Assembly (NCBI GenBank): GCA_009760885.1
Contig: CM019716.1
Coordinates: forward strand, 2,733,501 to 2,797,500
DNA from: Achatina immaculata
Lineage: Eukaryota; Mollusca; Gastropoda; Stylommatophora; Achatinidae
DNA length: 64,000 nt
Direction: 5' to 3'
In this document: positions 33,140 through 44,269 of the stretch, piece by piece
Layout of the letters: every line of letters begins with the position of its first letter
Numbering within the stretch: the first letter of the stretch is position 1
The notes under the pieces: generated by a model
Seen by the model: only the letters and a program-made list of their open reading frames with translations
Databases searched by the model: none
Told to the model about the DNA's origin: nothing
Position numbers and translations under genes: made by a program

Positions 33140-33242
33140 GGTCCCACCTGGAGTCAGTGTATTTGTATTTCTGTCCCTCTTCACAGCTTCTTTAGTTGTT
33201 TTAATTTCTGAAGAGCCATTGATGTCTTCCTTTTAATCTCCT
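33140..33242 (-). pseudogene. alpha LINE: left part of a split copy
   Basis: The minus strand reads EIKRKTSMALQKLKQLKKL, the block that follows NNGDTMG in this family. The upstream half of this copy starts again at 33661, on the far side of an inserted beta LINE. Confidence 0.65.
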
Positions 33243-33661
33243 TCACTGTGGCTTCCGGGTGACAAGATGGCGGGCGTTTTTAACGCTCTGGCCGACGTGC
33301 ACAAATCCGCGGGATTTCAATGCCTTAAGAAAATATCAGTATTAAGTGGAACTAATTCAAGAACAACGCATCAAGGCAGATGAGCGAACAACAGCCTGTC
33401 TCATGGGTGTTCAGAAAAAGGAGATGGGCGCAACGTCGGTCATGTGATGAGAAGAAATAGTCAAAACAAGCTATCAAGTCGAATACAACAGGTCGAAGAA
33501 AAAGATGTCGACCACGCAAAACTCTAAAGAGGGCATTGTTAAGAGGGGCATAACAAGGAGGCATAAAATCCCTTGATGAGATTGAAAAGCTCGAAGATAA
33601 CAAGAAAGCTTGCCAACTACCATGCGAGCGCAACGTGGCGTATAAGGGCACGGGAAGGATG
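33243..33661 (+). pseudogene. beta LINE: terminal 3' fragment nested in alpha LINE
   Basis: From about 33320 a decayed beta 3' end reads CLKKISVLSGTNS-like, EQQPVSWVFRKRRW, RPRKTLKRALL and LDEIEKLEDN, ending with ACGTGGCGTATAAGGGCACG and GGAAGGAT, the family's 3' UTR. Bases 33243-33319 are a GC-rich stretch (CAAGATGGCGGGCG) of unknown origin between the alpha sequence and the beta 5' edge. Confidence 0.75.
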
Positions 33662-34125
33662 TGTCTCCATTGTTAGTTAGTAATGATCCAAGATATTCAG
33701 AACTCTACACCTCTTCCAATTTCTTCTTATTGATATATCAGTTGCCTCATTTGTTTTGTTAGTTGCCATCAGTTTAGTTTTCTTTGTATTAAGATAAAAA
33801 TTTTACTCTTCAGTATCCTTACGGACTGACATAATTATTTTTTCTATTCCTTTTTGTGTTGTGGACAGTAATACTGTGCCATCAGCAAATCTAATCTCTT
33901 ATTTCATAGCCTCCAATTTTATGAGCATCATAAAGGTCTTTGCCTGCATCTTCTCTGACATTCCTCATTATATTTTCAGTATACAAGTTAAATAAGTAAG
34001 GCGGCAGTATATGATCCTGGCAGACCCCTTGTTTTATATGAAACCAATTTGTTGTTTCACCATTTATTCTTACTGCTGTCTGTTGGTCTACATGCGACAT
34101 TGCTGTTAACCATACCGCATGATAG
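33662..34125 (-). pseudogene. alpha LINE: RT palm and post-palm part
   Basis: On the minus strand, from its 5' edge: VDQQTAVRINGETTNWF, HIKQGVCQDHILPPYLF, LYTENIMRNVREDAGKDLYD and IGGYEIRD. A decayed LRFADGTVLLST catalytic box, ISINKKKLEEV and YLGSLLTNNGD follow. It stops exactly at the beta insertion. It begins at almost the same RT position at which the + strand alpha fragment 34140-35435 ends. Confidence 0.85.
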
Positions 34126-34139
34126 ATTATGTTATGGAT

Positions 34140-35435
34140 TATATCTCAGTGTGATGCAAAGAAGATGGAGATCAAGCATAACTTCTGCAAAAACTCTAGC
34201 AGGTACCGACTGTTACATTGATCCTTAGTTATTAGTAGCAGACATGAGAATAAAGATGAAAATGACAGTTAGGCGATCAAGACCACTCCACTTCGATATT
34301 ACAAAAATACCAGAACTGTATAGCATAGAAGTGATGAACAGCTTTGAGATTTTGATGGTTCTGCAGGAGGAGATGGGATCTGATGAACTGGCAACGCAGG
34401 CCAGAGATATCTTAATAACAGTAGCTAAGGATATGGTTCCAGTAAAGAAAACACAAAAAATGTGTAGATTACAACAGGCACATTAGAACTGATAAAACAA
34501 CGTAGAGAACTGAAGAAAAAGGGAAATTAGCAAATAACAACAAAGAAAAATATAAATATTTAACAAAAGAAATAAGAACGAACAAAAGAAAAAACAAAAG
34601 AAAAAAAACAATACATGGAAGATTGTTGTGAAAGAACAGAAGGGCATCAGAAGTGTGGAGGAGATAGTGAAATGTTTAAAGAAACGAATACATTGACGAG
34701 AAAGGTCACACCTAAGCTAAATATAATTTGTGATGAGATGGGCAAGACCTTGATTGAGACAGATGAAATTCTAAAAAGATGGAAGGAATATTGCAGAGGA
34801 ATGTATGAAACAACTGACTGTGAAAGCAGAAATCAACAATGTGAATTATTATTGGAGGAGAAAGAACCCGAACCGACAATAGAAGAAGTTTTATGGGCAA
34901 TAAAGAATCTGAAAAATGGTAAATCACCAGGATGTGATGAGATAACAGCTGAACTCATTAAGGCAGGAGGAAAGGAATATGCACTATGTAAAAAAGATAT
35001 GGCATTCAGGTATTTGGCCAAAAGAATGGAAGAGAACTATATTCATACCACTACAGAACTCTGGAAACCGGAAACTATGCACAAACTACAGAACTGTTGC
35101 CCTGATCAGTCATGCAAGTAAAATTGTACTAAAAATCATAATGGGAAAATTTCGTAAGAAAATAGAAGAATTCAGTATGGTCCAAGCTGGTTTTAGACAA
35201 GGAAGAAGAACAAGAGATCACGTATTCAATATAAGATTAAAAATAGAGAAATGCAGGGAATTCAGTGTTAACCTGTATTTATCTTTCATAGACTTTTCAA
35301 AGGCGCTTGATTGTATACAGCACCATAAACTTTGGGAAATAATGAAAAAATTGAATTTCCACCACATGTGGTACAGGTAACAACAGTGCTGTATCTAGAT
35401 CAATAGGCAACAGCAGGAATAAATGGCGAGTCTTG
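34140..35435 (+). pseudogene. alpha LINE: endonuclease end plus RT fingers/palm, inverted relative to neighbour
   Basis: It starts with a decayed endonuclease C-terminus (GTDCYIDPLLVI near 34195, then MKMTVRRSRPLHFDITKIPE). The linker ILITVAKDMVPVKK, the pre-RT block ILKRWKEYCRGMYETTD and LKNGKSPGCDEITAELIKAG follow. After a frameshift near 34975: IWHSGIWPKEWKRTIFIPL, NYRTVALISHASKIVLKII, MVQAGFRQGRRTRDHVF and LYLSFIDFSKALDCIQHHKL. It ends after a decayed VLYLDQ...INGE near 35430, just before the YADD box. It is the only alpha piece here with 5' coding sequence. Confidence 0.88.
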
Positions 35436-35529
35436 TTTATATAATTCATTTTTTTTATGTCTGTTCTCCGTCTGGATATTAACATTTGCTATTTTGAGAA
35501 AGAGCTCAACACTGCTTTGTTCTTGTCTG

Positions 35530-35745
35530 TATCAGTTCTCGTTATTATTTCCTTTTGAGAATTATTTTTAATGACCGCTGTTATCTCTGCATCTATTTGT
35601 GTGTGTGTCTGCTTTACTTCCCCTATTTTGAGATAACCCATCTACCTGTTTCTTTCCTTATATCTCCCCGCCTCATTTCTTCGCTAAAACTGCAGCGACT
35701 AGCATTAAGATTCATATATAGGGTTTTATTTATCATTGAAACGAG
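35530..35745. repeat. partial copy of module M3
   Basis: TTATTTCCTTTTGAGAATTA, ATAACCCATCTACC.GTT, TATCTC..C and CTAAAACTGCAGCGACTAGC match 36340-36530, and more weakly 5350-5500. Two M3-like stretches therefore occur in series here. Confidence 0.55.
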
Positions 35746-36240
35746 GCTCTGCGTTCTGTGTGTTCATAAATGAGAGGTATTCTCAGCGGAAAATATGTAA
35801 TGACATATTTTCAACAGTTACATAAAATACATAAAAGACGATACCCTGTACAAAAGAACAACAAAAACAGAGAAAGCCTCATTAATATTTTATTAAATAT
35901 CATCAAACGAACATTTCATTTTTGTTTTTGCTCTTTTAAATATGAACAACAGTTACAAGAAGGAATTTCTCCGGAAATTCATTCAGAAAATGTCAGATTC
36001 TGCCGTGGGTTATAATTACATTAAAACTTTGTGAAATATTTGTGATGTAGGCTCGGTTGTTGAGACCAGCCTCGCTTAGACAAACTGCCATATTGTAATC
36101 GTGTTGGGAAAATATTACATTTAGTTAAATGTTGACATGTCCCCCTCCCCCCTTTTATCAGTGTCACTTAAACACTATTGAAGTGACAGTTTTCTCAAAC
36201 CTTTTGTCACAGACCAGGACACCGAAGAAAGTAAACACAA
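35740..36240. repeat. duplicated non-coding module M5, copy B
   Basis: It aligns with 48690-49190: TTCATAAATGAGAGGTA, GTAATGACAT.TTTTCA, ATTCATTCAGAAAATGTCA, ATTCTGCCG.GGGTTATAAT, TAGACAAACTGCCAT, TTGGGAAAAT.TTACATTTAG and GTTCTCAAACCTTTT. The 81-codon open frame inside it is not conserved in the partner. Confidence 0.75.
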
Positions 36241-36295
36241 AGGGCGGGTTTTTCGTGGTTTCTCTCTCAAAACAGAACAAAAACCTAACAGCTCT

Positions 36296-37070
36296 ACAAG
36301 AGAGATGAACACTTATTTTTCTCTATGGCCGTTCTTTATACTATTTCCTTTCAACATTACTTTTAATTATTGTTTTTTCTCTCTGCCTCCTCCGTAACTT
36401 TGCTTTTTTTTATAACCCATCTACCCGTTCGTTCCCATATTTCTCTGTATTCAGCTCCACTTCTCACTCTTTCGCTAGAATTGCAGCTACATCTATTAAG
36501 ATTTATTTGAAACGTTATTCATTAATTCAGTAGGACAACAATGAAACACTGCCAATTTGTTAGAAACTCTGTTATAACTGTAGTTAGAAACTCTGTTATA
36601 ACTGTCCTTAGAAACTCTATTATAACTGTCATATTTTCTTTCCTCTCTCTTATTTGTACCGAGAGGATGTAGTGTTGTTATTGTGAAGAGAATCGTTGCT
36701 GAGAATGGAAGAAATAGTGATGTCTCTTGTGCCTGTATTTCAAAACATTTTTGGTGGCTTCAGTTGATTGTGTTAGATTAAGTCATATATTGACCCTAAT
36801 TTTGTAGGTTATACTGTGTTCATTGTTTTGAAAGGAATTTTGAAACAGAAATTCAGTATAGGTCATGCAAAATAAGTAGCAGTATCTTCCACGCTGTTAC
36901 TTGTGAATATATTCGACACACGACATTTTACATGTAGCCTAAAGTACTTGACTGTTCCAATGATTTCATGTGACCAACACGTTTTTATAGTCCATAATCT
37001 TTATACTGTGTCCTGTTGACATATTATCAACAGGAGCACCTTTTAAAGTGATTAGATAGAGACTAAGTCT
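36296..37070. repeat. duplicated modules M3 (copy B) and M4 (copy 2)
   Basis: 36300-36540 and 36810-37070 match 5280-5530 and 5640-5900. The middle (36655-36800) matches 32735-32880. Three tandem copies of about 24 bp around TTAGAAACTCTGTTATAACTG lie at 36556-36635. Confidence 0.7.
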
Positions 37071-39459
37071 GAGTATGTCTCTGCCAGATGTCAACCAACT
37101 TGCTCAAGACATCATTCCGGAAGGCAGTGAGAGGGACTACCTTCTGAAAATGACACGTAACATGACATGACATGAATAAAGAGTGCTTGCTTTCTGGCGT
37201 GTCTGTTTAGAACGATTTGTATTTCCCACCATCGATCCTAAAGCAGTTTTCGCTATACTACTAAAACAGAGTCCGTGTACCACTATTAAAATGTGACACG
37301 GTAACATTTTTACAAGATTTCTTTCCTTCGTGTACTATTACAGTTTCTCTTACATGAGCACTAGGCTCAGAGACACCCAACATATGTTACAATGATATAC
37401 ACTCTGTAACAGGACAACCCAGATAACACTGACTCCACTACTCATCATTACACGACATGACCAGTTACATGTAAATCAACAACTCTACATCACAGTTAAC
37501 ACTTAACAGGAATCCAAACATCACAGGATTCAGCAGACACACTGTATATGTTTAATTATGAGATCCCATTTGTACGATGAGTGTTGCAACGATGTAGAGT
37601 GTAAACTTGATGGATACAATTACAAATGATCATCTAAAAAAAACACAAGTCCGGGCGACTAACATCGCCATGGGACTAGATCAGACATTCAACCTTTGTC
37701 CAAAACAACATGGACAAATCGACACACAAATCTACATGACTACTACAACAAATTGTCATAAGAAAAACAATCCATCAACTACAACAATTTAACTACAGAA
37801 TCTCTATCCCTTCCTAGAATCAAACACACAACCTCTCGTTACAACATTCAGACGACAAACTCCTCTCTCAACTCATTCACACCTCCGGCCTAACCTAAAC
37901 CACGTGACTAAGAATTCTCTCGAAACACGAGATATTTTCTCCGTGCTTAGCATACAGTGATGAGTTGTGGTCTACCAGACCACAACCACAAGGTTACACA
38001 CAAAACAATCTGTACAGAATGTTATTCTGTTACAATCCATTGAAATAGTAGGACTTTTTTTGTAAATTTACAAATATTTTAGAGTACACGGTAATTGTTT
38101 TAATATCAAACTACTTATTTTAAATTTTCCCTACAAAGTATAATGTCACTCTAATGTATTTGTATGAGTTAAAATATGCTTGTCTATTGACAATAAAGTC
38201 ACGTACATTCACGTCTATGACTTTAACTTTACGTCCATCCATCTCTCTTCTCAACGCGGAAATCGGAACAGAACCTCATTAGAGAGCATGAAAGGTAGAT
38301 CTCAAGGCATATTCAGGATTACGTATATGATTCTTTTGACTTGTTTTCATGATGTGCTGGTAACAAGGGTGGATCTACTAAAGAGACTGAATAGTTGTCA
38401 CAGCCACGGAGTTGTGGCTGCTAAAGACCCTATATTATCTCTTTAATTTCTTACTCTTCTTGGTAACTGTATAAAGCTCCAGATGTTCTGTATGACATGT
38501 GAGAATCCACTGAAATGTATATTTCTTTGTTTCATTCAATGATGTAAAGTAAAACCGTATAATCCACTGCTTGTCTGACTTGGTAAGTGTGGTTTCTACA
38601 ACTTCACAGTCACCAACTAAACCAACCAAGAGGCGACAAGAAAACCAGTCTACGGCGCTGGGGCATATTAAAACTCGTTCCATGTTAAACTGTATTATAA
38701 ATGTAGCAAGTTGATTTTCTTGGACTGTTTTCCTGGCGCACTTTCAACCACGCTTTACTTTTGTTTATTTTTCTTTCTTACATGACAAGATGGCCGTCCT
38801 TCAGCAGCACCAGTGGGCTCCTAAGTGCCAGAATTAAAAAGGCAAGAACAGACAAAAAAAGGTAATAAGAGAAAGAGTATAAAAATATATTTTTTAAAAA
38901 TAGTGTAACTAATAAGACTGTAATGTAATGGAAATTCATAAATAATTATAAGAAAAAAAAGTACATTCAACAGTAAACTTTCATGTTACACATTCATTTC
39001 GACAGTATCTTGTGCATAAAAGACGCATGGAAATTACCGATATACAAACATACACAGAGATATCTTACAGCTTCTAGAATATAGATCCAGGATCCTCCTG
39101 GAAGATTACATATTCATTGTGACCGTACCAACTTTTCTCCGTCAGTCGACCAAGAGAGGATGATGGGAACAACAGCATCAATGATCAGCCTGGGTTTGTG
39201 ACTTCTGAAAGTGGCAAAGACGCGTCTAATGTCAAGAAGTAGTCGCAGCACACGTTCTTCTGAAACAGTCAAGCACAGAGAACCTAGATCAGTCTTGGTT
39301 ACTCTTACGGTTTATCTAATGAACAGAGCATCAATCATACAGAGTTATGCAATATTACTTTTCAGGTCATCTGATATTCTTGTCAAAATCATTTATTAAT
39401 TTTACAGTTTATCTATGGAACAGAACATCAGTCACACACTGTTACAAACGATTAGTTTT
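37071..39459. other. intergenic, no gene seen
   Basis: 2.4 kb without RT, transposase or receptor blocks. The short open frames (62-88 codons) have no known features. This is the longest repeat-poor stretch in the window apart from about 50.4-51.7 kb. Confidence 0.5.
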
Positions 39460-39947
39460 CATGTTCATCATCATCATCTTCATCATCATCAGGTGCTGTG
39501 CCGACTGGCGTTGGCTATTATGCTTCTCCAGAGTACATGATCCTTCATGCAGGCCATCAGCTCAGTTGGCGATCTCCTCTCACACTATCCCGTCAGACTG
39601 TCCAGTATCATTTCTCTTGGTATTCCTCTTGATCTTCTTCCTTCTATTTTTCCTGTTGTTATAATATTTTCAATGCCCCCTCTTCTCATTGCATGTCATA
39701 TGAAAGTACATTGTCTCTCCCTTATATTTTTGACAAGGTTTTTTGTTTCTCCAGCTCTTCTCATACATTCTTCATTAGTTATTTTTGCTGTCCAGGGGAT
39801 TCACAACATTCTTCTAATAAACCACATTTCTGCTGCTTCCAATGATTTTTGTGCAGACTTGCCTATTGTCCATGATTCACTTCCATATAACAAGATAGGT
39901 TCAATATAGCATTTTAGAACTCGTTTCATTGATAAGGATGTTTTCGT
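39460..39947 (-). pseudogene. epsilon LINE copy 2: RT 3' end adjoining receptor 2
   Basis: The minus strand reads SLSMKRVLKCYIEPILLYGS, ESWTIGKSAQKSLEAAEMWF and IRRML. A decayed tail follows to CRHST and a TGATGATGATG tail (39466-39492) that supplies the stop. The LINE 5' edge lies about 70 bases before the receptor 2 ATG, because similarity to copy 1 (25020-25562) stops there. Confidence 0.85.
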
Positions 39948-40017
39948 GTTCACTTCTGTAATAATCTTGTCAGAATCATCCATTGTTTCAGCCATTCCCA
40001 TTGTTCTTCGCCCCGAG

Positions 40018-41094
40018 ATGACTAGCATGGGCTGCAGTGGACACGTAGACTGCCCCTCTGGGCTGGAAACAAATAACTCTTTAAATCAGACTAAATTTCA
40101 CAGTAGTTCATCGTCGTGGGCATTGGCCTCTGATGATTGTAGAAGGCTTTTTGAAACTGTCAATCATGTGTTCTTAATAGGCTTAGTCTGTCTTTTTGGG
40201 ATAGCGAGTAATGTTATTAACATTCTTGTATTCTGTAAGCAAGGTCTCAAAAACACAATCAATATTAGCTTTCTTGGGATAGCAGTTTGTGACTTCACCA
40301 GCCTGGTTACACTCGAATGGTTAGTTATTTGTAAGAACCCATTTATGGAAAGAGCTGATTCTCCTTTTATTGCTCATGAAATTCAGTATCTAACCGCCGG
40401 CTGGCCACACGTTCTTTCTGTCCGTACTTCCTGCTGGATAACTTTGTTCATCACAGCCGAGAGATGTCTGTGCATCATCTTGCCGTTAAAGGTGAAACAA
40501 ATCATCACCCCTAACAGAACGAAACTTATTTTAATATTTATATTCCTTTTCATGTTGTTATCTGTAACTCCGGAATATTCTTCTGTCTACTTCGGCTGGA
40601 AATTACATCCAGAAACCAACACAACTCGTGTAGGATTAATCTTCACAAGCAACAGAGAACGTGTCCGGGGTTTTGTATTCATCCTTCACGCAATTCTTGG
40701 AATGACGTCATTTTTCACTGTCATCATTCTAACGGTGGCTTTGGTCTTGAAACTCAAACGCAAGGCGACCTGGAGAAAGAAGTCAACCTTTGACAACGGG
40801 CGGTCTGAAGCCATCTCAACACGTGACAAGAAAACAATGACCATGGTTGTACTTGTTTCTGTTGTTCTGATCGTTTGTTTTATTCCACTTGTTACTCTAC
40901 ACACTGTTGTTTTTTTCGAGCCGGAATTCAGTATAGTTGGTAAATATTCCAACATTTTCCATATTTGTGCGTCATTCGCATTTTTATTTGAAGCCATCAA
41001 CTCAAGCGTGAATATTTTTATATACTACAACATGAGCACAAAATATAGAGAGACATTTAATCAACTATTTTCTAGGACAAGTTTCAGGAGCTAG
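40018..41094 (+). CDS. Rhodopsin-class GPCR 2, gastropod chemosensory receptor type
   Basis: A 358-residue single-exon receptor. I take the first in-frame ATG; the frame is open further upstream, but without an ATG and into the epsilon LINE. The N-terminus is 24 residues longer than in receptors 1 and 3, with two possible N-glycosylation sites (NNS at 19, NQT at 23). Landmarks match its paralogs: SDDCRRLFETVNH before TM1, IASNVINILVF, a TM2 with AVCDFTSLV, TAERCLCI (ERC at 148-150), VCFIPL in TM6 and NSSVNIFIYYN in TM7. TM2, the first extracellular region and the C-tail (RTSFRS) diverge most. The stretch from the second extracellular loop to TM6 is nearly the same DNA as in receptor 1. It is intact. 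Like its paralogs it probably sits in sensory-cell membranes; that is inference from the family. Confidence 0.93.
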   Translation: MTSMGCSGHVDCPSGLETNNSLNQTKFHSSSSSWALASDDCRRLFETVNHVFLIGLVCLFGIASNVINILVFCKQGLKNTINISFLGIAVCDFTSLVTLEWLVICKNPFMERADSPFIAHEIQYLTAGWPHVLSVRTSCWITLFITAERCLCIILPLKVKQIITPNRTKLILIFIFLFMLLSVTPEYSSVYFGWKLHPETNTTRVGLIFTSNRERVRGFVFILHAILGMTSFFTVIILTVALVLKLKRKATWRKKSTFDNGRSEAISTRDKKTMTMVVLVSVVLIVCFIPLVTLHTVVFFEPEFSIVGKYSNIFHICASFAFLFEAINSSVNIFIYYNMSTKYRETFNQLFSRTSFRS

Positions 41095-41365
41095 TTTAAC
41101 AATATGCTGTTAACTCAAGGACGTTTTCTTTTCAACGAAATACAAGGTCCTTTGCTGTTGATTGTATTGGTAGGCATATTTCGACTATATATATATATAT
41201 ATATATTATACCCAACACAAGTACCACACCCGATCCATTAGCCTAATACAAGTAAAACAACAGATCAAAGAATTGAGCGATGGTATCTATGGTGATAGGG
41301 CAAACAAAACTTCTACCGATGCAGTTCCGACTATTCAGACTGTAAAGTTACAGAGAACAGTACTG
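41095..41365. other. receptor 2 downstream region
   Basis: A (TA)n microsatellite lies at 41188-41206. No polyadenylation site is obvious, and nothing else is recognised. Confidence 0.4.
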
Positions 41366-41535
41366 TATGGTTAGGCCTCGAAGGAAATCATACACAAAAC
41401 ACTTTTAGATGTGAGAGAAAGAAAAATAATAAGAGAATTACCTGCGACTTGAACCACGGACTCCCTTGGACAAGCAACCTCCTAGCCAACAGAGAACAGG
41501 GCATTAATCAACTCTGCTATATCGCGGCTCCTAAA
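41366..41535 (-). repeat. SINE S1, copy 4
   Basis: A reverse-strand copy: GACTTGAACCACGGACTCC (B-box side), CTAGCCAACAGAGAACAG and an A-box side ending near GCTATATCGCGGCTCC. It shares the S1 body (AAAACACTTTTAGATGTGAG) at its left. Confidence 0.7.
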
Positions 41536-42009
41536 GCTGCTATTCTAACTATTCCAAACTATTTCAGTCGTTTTCCAGCTACGAACTCTGCCTATTATTA
41601 GTAGCTGCACTTCAGAACCTCTTGTTTTAATCTTAAATCATGCATTCGTCTCAATATGGAATGTCTCTTATCTTTTTTTAATTGTCCGCTGACTACTCTG
41701 ATTTTATTTTATGAATTAGTCACAGATTCCCCACAAGGTCAGCTACCAGCCTCTCTTGTCGAGTCATCTCGTTCTTCTCACAGTATTTGGTATAAACTCT
41801 TTCTCCTTACTGCATACAAAGAATATAATATTTGTTTTCATATTATGATAAAGATTTCTATTACCTTTAACCTTTTTTTTGTTTCGTGTTATCTTTCTAA
41901 ACTGTTCCTGAATGGAGAACCAGATGGACATAAGTATTCATTTAGTCGTCTCATGCCATGGCGGCATCTGGTGGAATATGGTGCTATGCCATCATTTTGT
42001 TTTTGACTT
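41536..42009. other. intergenic, nothing recognised
   Basis: A 116-codon open frame (41656-42006) is present but shows no family signature and no neighbour support. Confidence 0.35.
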
Positions 42010-42315
42010 GTCGGCACACACTGCAGGGTAATGTTCAGTTACCTGTCGGTACACACTGCAGGGTAATGTTCAGTTACCTGTCGGTACACACTACAGGGTA
42101 ATTTCAGTGACCTGCTGCCGGTACACTAGAAGGTGATGTTCAGTGATCTGTCGGTATACTAAATAGTGATTTCCAGTGATCTGTCGGTACACTAAATAGT
42201 GATTTCCAGTGATCTATCGGTACACTGTAGAGTGGTGTCCAGTCATCTGTCGGTACACTAAAGGGTGGTGTCCAGTCATCTGTCGGTATACAAAAGAGTG
42301 GTATCAAGTCATCAT
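42010..42315. repeat. degenerate minisatellite, about 32-37-bp period
   Basis: About nine units built on CTGTCGGTACACTA..GGGT and GATGTTCAGTGAC, drifting from left to right (GCAGGGTAATGTTCAG to GAGTGGTGTCCAGTCAT). The unit resembles part of SINE S3 (47085-47115: CCTGTCAGCACACTAGAGGG). Confidence 0.8.
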
Positions 42316-42800
42316 CGATCAGGACACTAGGAAGACATATTACATATCTCATATACAAACACATTTAGACTATTGCTCAACAGTTTGGGATGGTTGCTCA
42401 GTGTCAAATACAAAGAGGCTTTGCTCACTCCAAAAGAGAGCAGTAAAGCTTATTAGTGACAAAGATCAAGCACAAACAACTAACCAGCACAAACATATCA
42501 AAATACTGCCTCTTAAGAACAGGTTTCTCTTCAACAAAGCCAAGTTAGTACATCAGATTCTTTCACGGCATGCCCCGTCTTATCTATGGAACCTGTTTAC
42601 ATTTAGCCAAAGTGCAGCCAACGCTTGAACAACATATGTCTTCCAAAACCTAGACTTGATCTTTACAAGAAAAGCTTTACTTATTCTGCTGCTAATCTTT
42701 GGAATACCCTCACATCTTGTATAAACAATATATATTATACTCCTTCTTACAACTACAAGCTTTCCCAATATCTGTTTGATGTCGACTACATGCCTCCATG
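42316..42800 (+). pseudogene. CR1-like LINE: RT C-terminal fragment
   Basis: The frame from 42319 reads YISHIQTHLDYCSTVWDGCS, TKRLCSLQKRAVKLI, HKHIKILPLKNRFLFNKAKL and VHQILSRHAPSYLWNLFT. After a stop come RPRLDLYKKSFTYSAANLWN-like sequence and a SFPNICLMST-type end near 42800. The HLDYCSTVWDGC and APSYL blocks are typical of the end of CR1-clade RTs. This is a different family from alpha to zeta. It is 5'-truncated at the minisatellite and has no terminal tail visible. Confidence 0.85.
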
Positions 42801-43049
42801 AATTATAAAACTTAAAAGGTATCTTAAACTGCTCTTACAGACACGGAATACAATTGTTTTCTGAATAGTCCCGAAATTTTTGTTTTGTAGATAGTCATTT
42901 ATATATGTATGTAATTACTTCTGTACTGAGTGAATGTTTAAGAGCGAAACGTAAATGTTACATTTTATTTTATGTCTCTCAGCTTCAATGTTAGTTATGT
43001 TTGTTATATGAACAGCATATTTGTAGAATGTCTGGAATAGAGTGAAAGA
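42801..43049. other. no gene seen
   Basis: AT-rich DNA, possibly the 3' UTR of the CR1-like element. Confidence 0.3.
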
Positions 43050-43200
43050 TGTGTGATAAAGGGCAGAATGTCAGACGGGCCTGCGTGCCCAATTCTTAAT
43101 CCTGTTCAAGACATTTCTATATCCGGGTGACCTCAGGCAGGATTGGAACCACCGAACTCGCCACGAAAGTTGACTGCACTAACAAATTTGCTTACAGACG
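43050..43200 (-). repeat. SINE S3 fragment
   Basis: On the minus strand, CGTGGCGAGTTCGGTGGTTCC resembles a tRNA B-box region and is followed by GAGGTCACCCGGATATAG. It matches the same block of 47036-47250 (TCGGGGGTTCGAATCC...CCCAGTCACCCAG). GTGTGATAAAGGGCAGAATG at its left also occurs near 23995. Confidence 0.55.
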
Positions 43201-43344
43201 TCCACAATTTGTCGGTGAATAAAGAGATGTCCCACGAACGCTCTCAGTTTACTCGGGGCCGTCTCCCTGTGGACAAAAGCTCTGACCAAAATCTTAAAAT
43301 ATCTGCCTTTTAACTGTCAATCTTTTTGTTGCCCTCTCACCAGT

Positions 43345-44269
43345 TGCCTTCTTCTTCTTCTTCGTTCGCTTCTACCATCAAGACCGCCCTGTGATCCTAC
43401 TGAATTTACTCCTGCGGTCCTAGTTAAGTCCCGTGGTCCCCCGTGTGGTTCCCACACGAGATCCCCGAGAGGACCACAAGAGGTTCAGAGTATCTCAGAG
43501 CTTGAGCTTGTATTCTTGGTGTGTCTCAGAAGCGGGATTGCGTGACACCGTGGTTTTCATTCCACCAGTTTAGTCTAGAGTTAGACTTTCTCACCGGAAG
43601 ACCTCGACGTATTTTGGATATCAGTATATCCCCGCTGAGTGAGAGGTGGTAGCCCACCCAGGCCAGAGTTGGACTTTCTCACCGGAAAACCTCGACGTGT
43701 TTTGAGATACCCGTGTATTCACCGCCGGGTGAGAGGTGGTTGCCTATCCAGCCCAGTGTTGGACTTTCTCACCGGAAAACCTCAGCGTGATTAGGATACG
43801 CATACATCCCCACCGGGTGAGAGGTGGTTGCCTATCTAGACTGCCCTGGGTTGAGCCGGTTTAGGCATATTATCCCAGTATGGGCGTGTTTTGGACGTGA
43901 CCGACCTCTAGAACAGAGGTACTTCGACATGCTTAGCCTTCAAGTTTCACCCCTGGTATAAGCCGGTTTAGACATATTTCACCAGTATGGGTGTATATCG
44001 GGTGTGACCGACCTCTAGAGCGGAGGTGGTGTGACATGCCTGGCCATCAAGTTTCACCTCTGGTGTTTGCCGGTTTATTTCACAAGTGTAGGTGTATTTC
44101 GGACGTGGCCGAACTCTAGAGCAGAGGCGCCGTGGTATGTGTAGCTCTCGTAGCGATACTACTGGACATACGCCGCACAGCAACCCTTATTTCTTTTTCC
44201 GCATTTTCTTCCTTGACCGGGAGGAGCTTCACTCCACGCGCAGCATTCGAAGAGTCTCGCCAGCAGTGT
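43345..44269. repeat. dispersed complex repeat R1, copy 3
   Basis: It starts with a (CTT)n run and TTCGTTCGCTTCTACCATC. It contains three CTCACCGGAAAA/GACCTC units (near 43585, 43675, 43766), then the GCCGGTTTA array, and reaches CACGCGCAGCATTCGAAGAG before breaking off at the rDNA junction. The CCTTAGAACC end of copies 1 and 2 is absent. Confidence 0.75.

Noticed and set aside
39946..40017. N-terminal extension of receptor 2
   Set aside because: No in-frame ATG. The sequence starts at the LINE edge and does not match the other receptors.
41656..42006. A 116-codon frame downstream of receptor 2
   Set aside because: No family features and no counterpart after receptors 1 or 3.
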